Part shown: in pieces, positions 42,106 through 49,655 of the stretch | Layout of the letters: every line of letters begins with the position of its first letter | How positions within the stretch are numbered: the stretch's first letter is position 1 | Source of the DNA: Sinomonas atrocyanea | Lineage (GTDB): Bacteria; Actinomycetota; Actinomycetes; Actinomycetales; Micrococcaceae | NCBI RefSeq assembly: GCF_030811715.1 | Contig: NZ_JAUSRH010000003.1 | Location: 62,001-126,000, forward strand | Reading direction: 5' to 3' | DNA length: 64,000 bases | Translations under genes and position numbers: made by a program | The notes under the pieces: generated by a model | The model's database searches: none | Told to the model about the DNA's origin: nothing | Seen by the model: only the letters and a program-made list of their open reading frames with translations

Positions 42106-43186
42106 GCTCGGACTCCTCGCGCCACGCAGCCTTCTGCTGCAGCAGCTCGTCGGTGGGCTCGGTGAAGACGAAGTCGAACATCTCGGCTCCCGGGCGCGGG
42201 CCCAGCGCGAGGACGCCCTCGCGGACCGCCTCGGCCTCGGCGGCCCCCGCCGCGTCGGCGGCGTCGAGCGCTGCCTCGTCCGCGATGCCCTCTCCCGTGA
42301 GGCGTTCGCGCAGCCTGACCAGCGGGTCCGCGCCGCCGTCGGCGCGCTCCTGGTCCAGGGTGCGGTACCGGCCGGGGTCGTCGCTCGTGGCGTGCGGGCC
42401 GCGCCGGTAGGTCATCGCCTCGACGATCACGGGCCCGTGGCCCGCACGGGCATGGGCGACGGCCCGGCGGGTCGCCTCGAGCACGGCGGCGGCGTCGTTC
42501 CCGTCGATCTGGAGGGCCGGGATGCCGTAGCCGGCCCCGCGCGCGGCGACGCTGCCGCCGGCGACCTGCCGCTCCGTCGGCACCGAGATGGCCCAGCCGT
42601 TGTTCTGGACGAAGAAGACCACCGGAGCCTTGAAGACGCCGGCGAAGTTCATGGCCTCGTGCACGTCGCCCTGGCTCGAGGCGCCGTCGCCGAGGTAGGT
42701 GATCGCGACGCCGGGTGCCCCCGCGAGGGTCTGCCCATGGGCCCAGCCGACAGCGTGGAGGACCGAGCCCGCGACGACGGCCTGGATCGGCGCCACGTGC
42801 GTCGCCGCGGCGTCCCAGAGGCCGCCGTGCCATGTGGCCAGGTGGGTGGACATGTAGTCGACCATGTCGACGCCGGCTGCGCGGGCCACGCCCAGCTCCC
42901 GGTAGGTGGGGAAGACGAAGTCCCTCGAGAGGTCCAGGGCGAGGGCCGAGCCCACCTGGGCGGCCTCCTGCCCGAGCTCGGGAGCATAGGCGGGGAGGAT
43001 GCCCTGGCGCTGCCACGCGACGGCCGCGAGGTCGAGCTGCCGGACCGCCGTCATGAGGCGGTAGAGCTCGCGCAGGTCGGCGTCGGTCGCAGGGGCCGCC
43101 GGGGGAAGCTCGGGCAGCGGCTGCCGTTCTGCCCCGGCGAGCCCCGCGCGGCCGGGCGCGGCCTGTGCTGTCGGTGAAGTCTGCAT
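42098..43186 (-). CDS. 2-oxoacid dehydrogenase E1 component, alpha subunit (ThDP-binding)
   Basis: A 362-residue subunit. The thiamine-diphosphate motif runs from YLGDGASSQGDVHEAMNFAGVFKAPVVFFVQNNGWAIS, with GDG and NN. YAPELGQEAAQVGSALAL and FPTYRELGVA match pyruvate/branched-chain E1 alpha chains. The regulatory phosphorylation-loop region is YRRGPHATSDDPGRYR. ATG 43186 follows a minus-strand TACGGT by six bases, which suggests a leaderless message. With E1 beta and the lipoyl protein it forms the oxidative-decarboxylation half of a complex; an E3 gene is not present here. Confidence 0.93.
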   Translation of the reverse strand: MQTSPTAQAAPGRAGLAGAERQPLPELPPAAPATDADLRELYRLMTAVRQLDLAAVAWQRQGILPAYAPELGQEAAQVGSALALDLSRDFVFPTYRELGVARAAGVDMVDYMSTHLATWHGGLWDAAATHVAPIQAVVAGSVLHAVGWAHGQTLAGAPGVAITYLGDGASSQGDVHEAMNFAGVFKAPVVFFVQNNGWAISVPTERQVAGGSVAARGAGYGIPALQIDGNDAAAVLEATRRAVAHARAGHGPVIVEAMTYRRGPHATSDDPGRYRTLDQERADGGADPLVRLRERLTGEGIADEAALDAADAAGAAEAEAVREGVLALGPRPGAEMFDFVFTEPTDELLQQKAAWREESEHA

Positions 43187-43348
43187 AGCAGGACCGTACG
43201 GCGAGGGGGCAGTGTGTGCAATCTATCGCATTTAAAACTAACAATTTGTCCACGGTGAGGAGTCTGTGGTCTGGATCACTGCACACAATGTGCAAGTGTC
43301 CGGCTGCCGGCGCCCCACGCCGTGCCCCCGTGCTCCCGGCGGTACGAC
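43187..43348. promoter_or_regulatory. Upstream region of the E1 alpha gene with a TGCACA/TGTGCA dyad
   Basis: This gap contains an AT-rich core (about 43212-43260) and, at 43280-43294, the inverted repeat TGCACA and TGTGCA around CAA. A related GTGTGCAA occurs at about 43213. Such symmetric, short sites suit an Lrp/AsnC protein, and one is encoded at 45113. Confidence 0.45.
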
Positions 43349-43396
43349 GGCCGCGGGCCCGGACCGCGCTGGGGTGCGTGGTCCGGGCCCGCGGCC
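43349..43396 (-). terminator. Terminator after the amino-acid permease gene
   Basis: Seventeen bases (43349-43365) pair perfectly with 43380-43396 around a 14-base loop. It lies 15 bases beyond the permease stop codon and separates it from the E1 alpha operon on the same strand. Confidence 0.85.
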
Positions 43397-43410
43397 TGAG
43401 GGAGTTCGGA

Positions 43411-44859
43411 TCAGCCCTCGGCGTCACCCGAGCGGGCCGGGTCGCCCGAGGCCGCCGTCGCCGGCCGCGCGGCGAGGCTGCGGCGGCGCAGCCAGGCGCC
43501 GGCGGCGATGGCGGCGACGAGCACGAACGTGCTCAGCAGCTGGGCGCGACTGTCGGCACCGATGAGGCCCACCGCGAAGATCGCGGCGAGCAGCACGACG
43601 CCGAAGGCGGACAGCCACGGGAAGCCGGCCATGCGCAGGGGCAGGGCGGTGCCCTCGGCGTCCGCGCGGCGCCGCAGAACGATCTGCGAGACGAGCGCCG
43701 AGCCCCACACGATCAGGCACGTGGAGCCGACGAAGTTCAGCAGCAGCGGCAGGACATGGTCCGGGAACAGGAGCTCGAGGACCGTGGCGATGAAGCCGAA
43801 CGCGACCGACGCCGCGACGGCCGCAGCGGGGACCCGGGCCTTGGTCAGCGTCTTGAGCGCGCGCGGCGCCTCCTGGCGCTCGGCGAGGGAGAAGATCATC
43901 CGCGAGGCGCCGTAGAGGTTGGCGTTGAGCGCCGACAGGAGCGCGACGACGGCCACGAGCGTGATCACCGTCGCGGCGCCGGGAAGGCCCGCGAGGTCGA
44001 GGACACCGGCGAACGGGCTCTTGAGCTCGGGGGAGTTCCACGGGATCACGGCGGCGATGACGAAGATCGAGCCGATGTAGAAGACGAGGATGCGCCACAC
44101 GACCGTGCGGACGGCCCGGCCGACGCTGCGGGCGGGGTCGCGCGTCTCGGCCGCGGCGACGGAGACGATCTCGGTGCCGCCGAAGGCGAACGCGACGACG
44201 AACAGCCCGGTGGCGATGCCGCCCATGCCGTGGGGCGCGAATCCGCCGTCGGCCGTGAAGTGGGACAGGCCCGGGGAGGCCGCGTGCGGGAGCCAGCCGA
44301 GCAGGAGGGCGGCGCCCACGAGGAGGAAGATGACGATCGCGGCGACCTTGAGCAGCGCGAACCAGAACTCGAACTCGCCGAAGTTGCGCACGCCGGTGAG
44401 GTTCACCGCGGTGAACGCGCCCATGAAGAGCAGGGCCATGAGCCACACGGGGAGCGCGGGGAAGACCGTGGCGAGGAGGCCGGCCGCGCCGAGCGCCTCC
44501 GCGGCGATCACGACGACGAGCTGGCACCACCACAGCCACCCCACCGTGGCGCCGGCGACGCCGCCGAGGGCCTTGCCCGTGTAGACCGAGAACGCGCCGC
44601 TGTTGGGGTTGGCCGCTGCCATCTCGCCCAGGGCCCACATGACGATGATGATGAGCGTGCCGGCCACGAGATAGGAGATGAGGACCGCGGGGCCCGCGGC
44701 CTGGATGCCCGCTCCCGAGCCGATGAACAAGCCGGCCCCGATGGCGCTGCCGAGGCCCATCATGGTGAGCTGCCGTGGCGACATCGAGGGCCCGAGCCTC
44801 GGCTCCTGCGTCTTCGTTGACGCGGTTCCGAGGCCGTCTGACGTTTGCATAGCTGTCAT
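43411..44859 (-). CDS. APC family amino acid permease (AAT type)
   Basis: A 482-residue transporter. LTMMGLGSAIGAGLFIGSGAGIQAAGPAVLISY is the first helix pair of the amino-acid-transporter subfamily; ALGEMAAANPNSGAFSVY and GGTEIVSVAAAETRDPARSVGRAVRTVVWRI are the conserved loops after helices 2 and 6. About twelve helices are visible. ATG 44859 is chosen; ATG 44850 is possible. It is divergent from an Lrp-type regulator and upstream of a 2-oxoacid dehydrogenase operon, which would fit uptake of a branched-chain or aromatic amino acid. Confidence 0.9.
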   Translation of the reverse strand: MTAMQTSDGLGTASTKTQEPRLGPSMSPRQLTMMGLGSAIGAGLFIGSGAGIQAAGPAVLISYLVAGTLIIIVMWALGEMAAANPNSGAFSVYTGKALGGVAGATVGWLWWCQLVVVIAAEALGAAGLLATVFPALPVWLMALLFMGAFTAVNLTGVRNFGEFEFWFALLKVAAIVIFLLVGAALLLGWLPHAASPGLSHFTADGGFAPHGMGGIATGLFVVAFAFGGTEIVSVAAAETRDPARSVGRAVRTVVWRILVFYIGSIFVIAAVIPWNSPELKSPFAGVLDLAGLPGAATVITLVAVVALLSALNANLYGASRMIFSLAERQEAPRALKTLTKARVPAAAVAASVAFGFIATVLELLFPDHVLPLLLNFVGSTCLIVWGSALVSQIVLRRRADAEGTALPLRMAGFPWLSAFGVVLLAAIFAVGLIGADSRAQLLSTFVLVAAIAAGAWLRRRSLAARPATAASGDPARSGDAEG

Positions 44860-45112
44860 TTCCGTCTTTCGGAGGATCGGTGGCCGCGGTCGCGGGGATG
44901 GGCGCCGTCGGCCAGAGGACCCCCTGACCATAGCGCCTTTGCCGCACGGCTGTGTGGTGCACCTCACGCCCCTGCGCAGGATGTGCAGGAAGACGCGGAG
45001 TTGCGGCGCGGAAGTTGACAGAATGCCCAGTGCATGCGCTTCGGATCATCAATCTGTAGCATTCGATCTGATCCGCAGACCCTTTCGCTCCGACCCTGAT
45101 CTGGAGGCCCGC
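44860..45112. promoter_or_regulatory. Divergent promoter region between the permease and the Lrp regulator
   Basis: No gene is supported here. At 44952-44967 GTG, GGTGCACC and CAC form a nearly perfect palindrome, broken only by one T on each side. TTGACA at about 45015-45020 could be the -35 of the regulator gene. GGATCA (45043-45048) and TGATCC (45069-45074) form a wider inverted repeat close to the regulator start. Confidence 0.45.
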
Positions 45113-45583
45113 ATGAAGGTCGACGAGCTCGACGCCAGGATTGTCCGGCTGTTCACCGACGAGCACCGCATGAACGTGCTGGAGGCATCGCGGATCCTCA
45201 AGGTGGCCCGCGCCACGGTCCAGGCGCGGCTCGACCGGATGCTGGCGAGCGGGGTCATCGGCCAGTGGGCACCGCACCCGGAGCCGCGGGCCTTCGGGTT
45301 CCCCGTGGTGGCCTTCTGCTCCCTCACCATCAACCAGGACTCCGGGCACGACGCGGTCGCGGCGGCCCTCGCCGAGATCCCGGAAGTGCTCGAGGTCCAC
45401 ACCGTGTCCGGGGACAGCGACCTGATGGCCCGGGTCGCGGCCCGCTCGAACTCCGACCTCCAGCGCGTGCTCGATGCGGTCACGGCCACCCGGGCCGTGG
45501 TCCGCTCCTCCTCCGTGATCGTGCTGAATACCCACTTCGAGGGGCGCACGCTGCCCCTGCTCGAGGCTGCCGCCAAGGGCTGA
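45113..45583 (+). CDS. Lrp/AsnC family transcriptional regulator
   Basis: A 156-residue protein. LDARIVRLFTDEHRMNVLEASRILKVARATVQARLDRMLASGVI is the AsnC-type helix-turn-helix, and the C-terminal RAM domain is visible as EIPEVLEVHTVSGDSDLMARVAARSNSDLQRVLDAV. CTGGAGG precedes ATG 45113. It is divergent from an amino-acid permease and near a 2-oxoacid dehydrogenase operon; BkdR-type Lrp proteins control such operons in other bacteria. The effector is probably an amino acid. Confidence 0.9.
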   Translation: MKVDELDARIVRLFTDEHRMNVLEASRILKVARATVQARLDRMLASGVIGQWAPHPEPRAFGFPVVAFCSLTINQDSGHDAVAAALAEIPEVLEVHTVSGDSDLMARVAARSNSDLQRVLDAVTATRAVVRSSSVIVLNTHFEGRTLPLLEAAAKG

Positions 45584-45639
45584 GCCGCACGACGCCGGCC
45601 CGTCACCTTTTGGCGCCCCCGGCGGACGGGCGTATCATC

Positions 45640-45664
45640 AGTTAAAGTCATCGTGACTCTAACT
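45640..45664. promoter_or_regulatory. NrtR box upstream of the NAD biosynthesis operon
   Basis: The arms AGTTAAAGTCA (45640-45650) and TGACTCTAACT (45654-45664) flank TCG and match at ten of eleven positions. The site lies 47 bases upstream of the nrtR ATG. TAAAGT inside the left arm could serve as a -10, so binding would block transcription of the whole operon. Confidence 0.75.
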
Positions 45665-45711
45665 GGCATCGGGATGCGCCTGGTGCCGGACCCTGACTGC
45701 CGGAGGTGCGC

Positions 45712-46611
45712 ATGAGCGGGATCTTCCCGGCCTCCGGCGCGCCGGGCGCCGTGGCACCTTCGGTCATCGGCGCGAACGTCTCGGAGCGGGCCCAGCTCCC
45801 GCCGTCACTGGCGATCTCGACCGTGATCTTCGCCCTGACCCCCGAGTCCACCCGGGGAGAGGCCGGGGGCGGCCCCACGCTGTGGATCCCGCTGGTCCGC
45901 CGGGTCAAGGAGCCGTTCAAGGGCCGCTGGGCGCTGCCCGGAGGGCCGCCCGCGCCGACGGAGTCGCTCGAGGACGCGGCGCGCCGCAACCTCCGGGAGA
46001 CCACCGGCCTGGAGCCCGAGTACCTCGAGCAGCTCTACGCGTTCGGGGGACTCAATCGGTCGAGCCGCCCCGAGCGCGGCAGCCAGCGGGTCGTCTCCAT
46101 CGTCTACTGGGCCCTCGTCCGCCCCACCGAGGCCGAGCTCCTCGGCGAGGAGGACGAGAATGTCGCCTGGCACCGCGCCGACACCGCGGGCGAAGAGGAC
46201 GGCGGCCTCGCCTTCGACCACCGCGAGATCGTCGACTACGCGCTCTGGCGCCTGCGCAGCAAGCTCGAGTACGCCCAGATCGCCTACCACTTCCTCGGCG
46301 AGAAGTTCACGCTCGCGCAGCTGCGCGAGGTCTACGAGGCGGTGCTCGGCCGCGCGCTCGACCCCGCCAACTTCCGCCGCCAGCTCAAGGGCATGGCCGA
46401 GATCGAGCCCACCGACGAGGTCCTCGAAGGCGGCCGGCACCGGCCCCCGAGGCTCTACCGCTACACCGGGGCCCGCGGGCGGATCGACGCCACGACCGCC
46501 CCGCCTCCCGTGCCGGCCTCCCACGAGGCCGGCGGTCCCCGGCCGGACTCCTCCGGCCTGTCCCCAGCAAGCCCCCCAGCCCCAGCAGCATCCACCAGGA
46601 GCACGCCATGA
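45712..46611 (+). CDS. nrtR: NUDIX-domain transcriptional regulator of NAD synthesis
   Basis: A 299-residue protein with an N-terminal NUDIX domain and a C-terminal winged helix. The NUDIX box is degenerate: GGPPAPTESLEDAARRNLRETTGLE keeps the glycines and RE..TG but lacks the usual paired Glu, as in ligand-sensing NrtR proteins that bind ADP-ribose. The helix-turn-helix lies around KFTLAQLREVYEAVLGRALDPANFRRQLKGM. A Pro/Ala/Ser-rich tail of ~50 residues follows. GGAGG precedes ATG 45712. The stop overlaps nadA (ATGA), so repressor and first enzyme are co-translated. Confidence 0.92.
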   Translation: MSGIFPASGAPGAVAPSVIGANVSERAQLPPSLAISTVIFALTPESTRGEAGGGPTLWIPLVRRVKEPFKGRWALPGGPPAPTESLEDAARRNLRETTGLEPEYLEQLYAFGGLNRSSRPERGSQRVVSIVYWALVRPTEAELLGEEDENVAWHRADTAGEEDGGLAFDHREIVDYALWRLRSKLEYAQIAYHFLGEKFTLAQLREVYEAVLGRALDPANFRRQLKGMAEIEPTDEVLEGGRHRPPRLYRYTGARGRIDATTAPPPVPASHEAGGPRPDSSGLSPASPPAPAASTRSTP

Positions 46612-47900
46612 CATCTGTCGCCACCGCCATCAGCCTCGTCACCCGCGCGGAGGCCGAGGCCGCCGCGGGCACGTGCAGCGCCGACCTCGCGAAGGGGCCG
46701 TGGGAGTTCGACGCCGCGGAGGCACTCCGGGGCATGCCCGCCTACGGGCCCGGGGCGTCCGTCGCCGACCGCGCCCCCGCGTCGACGCCGCGCCAGGGCC
46801 AGCTCCCCGAGGAGTACAAGCAGGCGAGCGACGATGAGCTTCATGCCCGGATCACCGCCGCGAAGGAGAAGCTCGGCGACCGCGTGGTGGTCCTCGGCCA
46901 CTTCTACCAGCGCGACGAGGTCGTGGAGCACGCCGACTTCGTGGGCGACTCCTTCCAGCTTGCCAATGCCGCACTCACCCGGCCCGAGGCCGAGGCGATC
47001 GTGTTCTGCGGCGTCCACTTCATGGCCGAGACCGCGGACATCCTCTCCCGCCGGGACCAGGCCGTCATCCTCCCGAACCTCGCCGCGGGCTGCTCGATGG
47101 CGGACATGGCGGACATCGACTCGGTCGAGCAGGCCTGGGCGCAGCTCGAAGAGCTCTTCGGCACCGAGCCGGACGCCGAGGGCCGCGTCCCGGTCATCCC
47201 CGTGACCTACATGAACTCGTCCGCGGCCCTCAAGGGCTTCTGCGGCGAGCACGGCGGGATCGTCTGCACCTCCTCCAACGCCGCGACGGTGCTCGAGTGG
47301 GCGTTCGAGCGAGGCCAGCGCGTGCTCTTCTTCCCGGACCAGCACCTGGGCCGCAACACCGCGAAGGCCATGGGCGTCCCGCTCGAGCAGATGCCGATGT
47401 GGAGCCCGCGCAAGCCTCTGGGCGGCAACGACGCGGCCACGCTCCGGGACTCCCGGGTGATCCTGTGGCACGGGTTCTGCTCCGTCCACAAGCGCTTCAC
47501 CGTCGCGCAGATCGAGAAGGCCCGCACCGAGTACCCTGGCGTGCGGGTGATTGTGCACCCGGAGTGCCCCATGGAGGTCGTCGACGCGGCCGACGAGCAC
47601 GGCTCGACCGACTACATCCGCAAGGCGATCGCCGCCGCGACGGAGCCCACCGTCTTCGCCATCGGCACCGAGGTCAACCTCGTGAACCGGCTCGCGGCCG
47701 AGTACCCGCAGCACACGGTCTTCTGCCTCGACCCCGTGATCTGCCCCTGCTCGACCATGTACCGGATCCACCCCGGCTACCTCGCCTGGGTCCTCGAAGG
47801 CCTCGTCGACGGCGAGGTGCGCAATCGGATCGAGGTCCCCGCCGACGTCGCATCGACGGCGCGCGTGGCGCTCGAGCGGATGCTGGCGGCGCGGCCGTGA
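46608..47900 (+). CDS. nadA: Quinolinate synthase A
   Basis: A 430-residue [4Fe-4S] enzyme that condenses iminoaspartate with dihydroxyacetone phosphate to quinolinate. The three cluster cysteines fit FCGVHFMAET, GFCSVHKRF and VICPCSTMYR; the substrate-binding YMNSSAALKGF and HPECPMEVV are also present. The first ~60 residues are an extension before the conserved EEYKQASDDELHARITAAKEKLG, as in the long NadA type. AGGAG precedes ATG 46608. Cluster assembly is probably aided by the cysteine desulfurase at the end of the operon. Confidence 0.96.
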   Translation: MTSVATAISLVTRAEAEAAAGTCSADLAKGPWEFDAAEALRGMPAYGPGASVADRAPASTPRQGQLPEEYKQASDDELHARITAAKEKLGDRVVVLGHFYQRDEVVEHADFVGDSFQLANAALTRPEAEAIVFCGVHFMAETADILSRRDQAVILPNLAAGCSMADMADIDSVEQAWAQLEELFGTEPDAEGRVPVIPVTYMNSSAALKGFCGEHGGIVCTSSNAATVLEWAFERGQRVLFFPDQHLGRNTAKAMGVPLEQMPMWSPRKPLGGNDAATLRDSRVILWHGFCSVHKRFTVAQIEKARTEYPGVRVIVHPECPMEVVDAADEHGSTDYIRKAIAAATEPTVFAIGTEVNLVNRLAAEYPQHTVFCLDPVICPCSTMYRIHPGYLAWVLEGLVDGEVRNRIEVPADVASTARVALERMLAARP

Positions 47901-49654
47901 CACCCCGGGCCGTGGGCGCATCCGCGCCCGTCCGGCTGGGGCGGCAGCTCGTCGTCGTCGGCAGCGGCGTCGCCGGGCTCACGGCGGCGGTGTCGGCGGC
48001 GGAGGCAGGCGCCGACGTCGTGCTCCTGACCAAGGCGCACCTCGCGGACAGCAACAGCATGCTCGCCCAGGGCGGCTACGCCGCGGTGCTGCCCGAGGGC
48101 CTGCGCGCCCCCGGCGACACCATCGCCAGCCATGTGGCCGACACGCTCGCGGCCGGCGCCGGGATCGGCTCCCGCGAGGCCATCGAGCTGATGTGCAGGT
48201 CCGCCGCGGACTCCGTCACTGGCCTCGAGGGCCGGGGCGCCCCCTTCGACCTGGGCCCGGATGGGCGGCCGCTGCTCGGCCTCGAGGCCGCGCACTCGTT
48301 CCCGCGGATCCTCCATGCCGGCGGCGATGCGAGCGGAGCAGGCATCACCAGCGCCCTGATGCGCCGCGTGCGCGCGCTCGAGGCCGAGGGGCGCATCGCC
48401 GTGCATGAGGGGGCCATGGCCACCGGGATCCTGCTCGACTGCGGTGCCGTCGCCGGAATCGCGTTCTCCCGCGCCGCCAGCCGGGACGTTGAGCGCAGTC
48501 GGGTCGTTGAGCGCAGTCGGGTCGTTGAGCGCAGTCGGGACGTTGATCTTGTCCGGGCCGACGCCGTGGTGCTCGCCACCGGGGGAGCGGGGCAGCTGTT
48601 CACCCAGACCACCAACCCGGCGGTCGCGACCGGCGACGGCGTCGCCCTCGCGTTCCTGGCCGGCGCCGCGCTGCGGGACCTCGAGTTCTACCAGTTCCAT
48701 CCCACGGCGCTGCAGGTCGCGGGCCCCGACGGGACGCTGCGCTCGTCCCTCATCTCGGAGGCCGTCCGCGGAGAGGGCGCGGTGATCCGCGACGCATCGG
48801 GACGCCGCTTCGTGACCGACTACCACCCGCTCGGCGAGCTCGCCCCGCGGGACGTGGTCTCCCGGGCCCTCGCGCTGCACGCGCGCTCGGGCGGCGGCCA
48901 GGCGTATCTGGACGCCACCGGGCTCGAGGGCGTCCACGGCGACGGCTTCCTTGCCCGGCGCTTCCCAGGCCTCGACGCGATGACGCGCGCCGCCGGGTTC
49001 GACTGGCGCCGGGAGCCCCTGCCCATCGGCCCTGCCGCCCACTACTGGATGGGTGGGGTCGCGACGGATCTGGACGGAGCCACGAGCGTCCCTGGCCTCT
49101 ACGCCGTCGGGGAGGTGGCCTGCACCGGCGTGCACGGTGCCAACCGGCTCGCCTCCAATTCGCTGCTCGAGGGTGTCGTCTTCGCCGGGCGTGCCGTGCA
49201 GCACGCACTCTCGGCCGGCCGCACCGGCCGGTGGGAGGGCCCGGATGCCGCCGAGGTGCGCGAGGTAGACGCCGCCGCGGCCGCGGACGCCCGAGTGCTC
49301 CCAGCGGAGGTTGGACGGACGCTTGTCGCAGATGCGATGCAGGCGGACGGCGGGGTCATCCGGGACGGCTCCGGCCTCGCGCGCCTGTCCCGCACGCTGC
49401 GCGGATGGACCTCCGACGACCCGGAGACCGCGCACCTGCTCCTCCTCGGGCGTCTCATCGCTGCCTCTGGGGCCGTCCGGGAGGAGTCGGTGGGGGCGCA
49501 CTTCCGGCTCGACTTCCCAGATCACCGCCTTCCCGCCGCCCTCGGTGCCGCGGCGGACGAGTGGCCGCGTCCCGGCGTCGTGCGTCGCCCCGGAGGCGCC
49601 GCCGCCGGCGAGCCGACCGCCTCCCAGCCAGTACTCCTCGGAAGGACCGCCTGA
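47897..49654 (+). CDS. nadB: L-aspartate oxidase with an in-frame repeat insertion
   Basis: A 585-residue flavoprotein that oxidises aspartate to iminoaspartate for NadA. VVVGSGVAGLTAAVSAAEAG is the FAD-binding motif; AQGGYAAVL, EFYQFHPTAL, VRGEGAVI and GVHGANRLASNSLLEG are conserved in NadB. Between GIAFSRAAS and LVRADAVVLATGGAGQ the protein carries an extra ~20 residues made of repeated (R/V)VERSR units, encoded by an 18-bp tandem repeat. The insertion lies in a surface loop before the second nucleotide-binding strand, so activity may be kept. GTG 47897 overlaps nadA by 4 bases. Confidence 0.94.
   Translation: MTPRAVGASAPVRLGRQLVVVGSGVAGLTAAVSAAEAGADVVLLTKAHLADSNSMLAQGGYAAVLPEGLRAPGDTIASHVADTLAAGAGIGSREAIELMCRSAADSVTGLEGRGAPFDLGPDGRPLLGLEAAHSFPRILHAGGDASGAGITSALMRRVRALEAEGRIAVHEGAMATGILLDCGAVAGIAFSRAASRDVERSRVVERSRVVERSRDVDLVRADAVVLATGGAGQLFTQTTNPAVATGDGVALAFLAGAALRDLEFYQFHPTALQVAGPDGTLRSSLISEAVRGEGAVIRDASGRRFVTDYHPLGELAPRDVVSRALALHARSGGGQAYLDATGLEGVHGDGFLARRFPGLDAMTRAAGFDWRREPLPIGPAAHYWMGGVATDLDGATSVPGLYAVGEVACTGVHGANRLASNSLLEGVVFAGRAVQHALSAGRTGRWEGPDAAEVREVDAAAAADARVLPAEVGRTLVADAMQADGGVIRDGSGLARLSRTLRGWTSDDPETAHLLLLGRLIAASGAVREESVGAHFRLDFPDHRLPAALGAAADEWPRPGVVRRPGGAAAGEPTASQPVLLGRTA
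48487..48540. repeat. 18-bp tandem repeat (three copies) inside nadB
   Basis: CGTTGAGCGCAGTCGGGT occurs three times in a row (the last copy ends GA), followed by the start of a fourth copy. The core GTTGAGCGCAGTCG resembles a repeat I recall as frequent between genes of actinobacteria. It encodes a six-residue unit, so the frame is kept. Confidence 0.85.
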
Positions 49655-49655
49655 C

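Noticed and set aside
48487-48540. CRISPR-like repeat in nadB
   Set aside because: The copies are directly adjacent with no spacers, stay in frame and lie in a coding gene; it is a simple tandem repeat.
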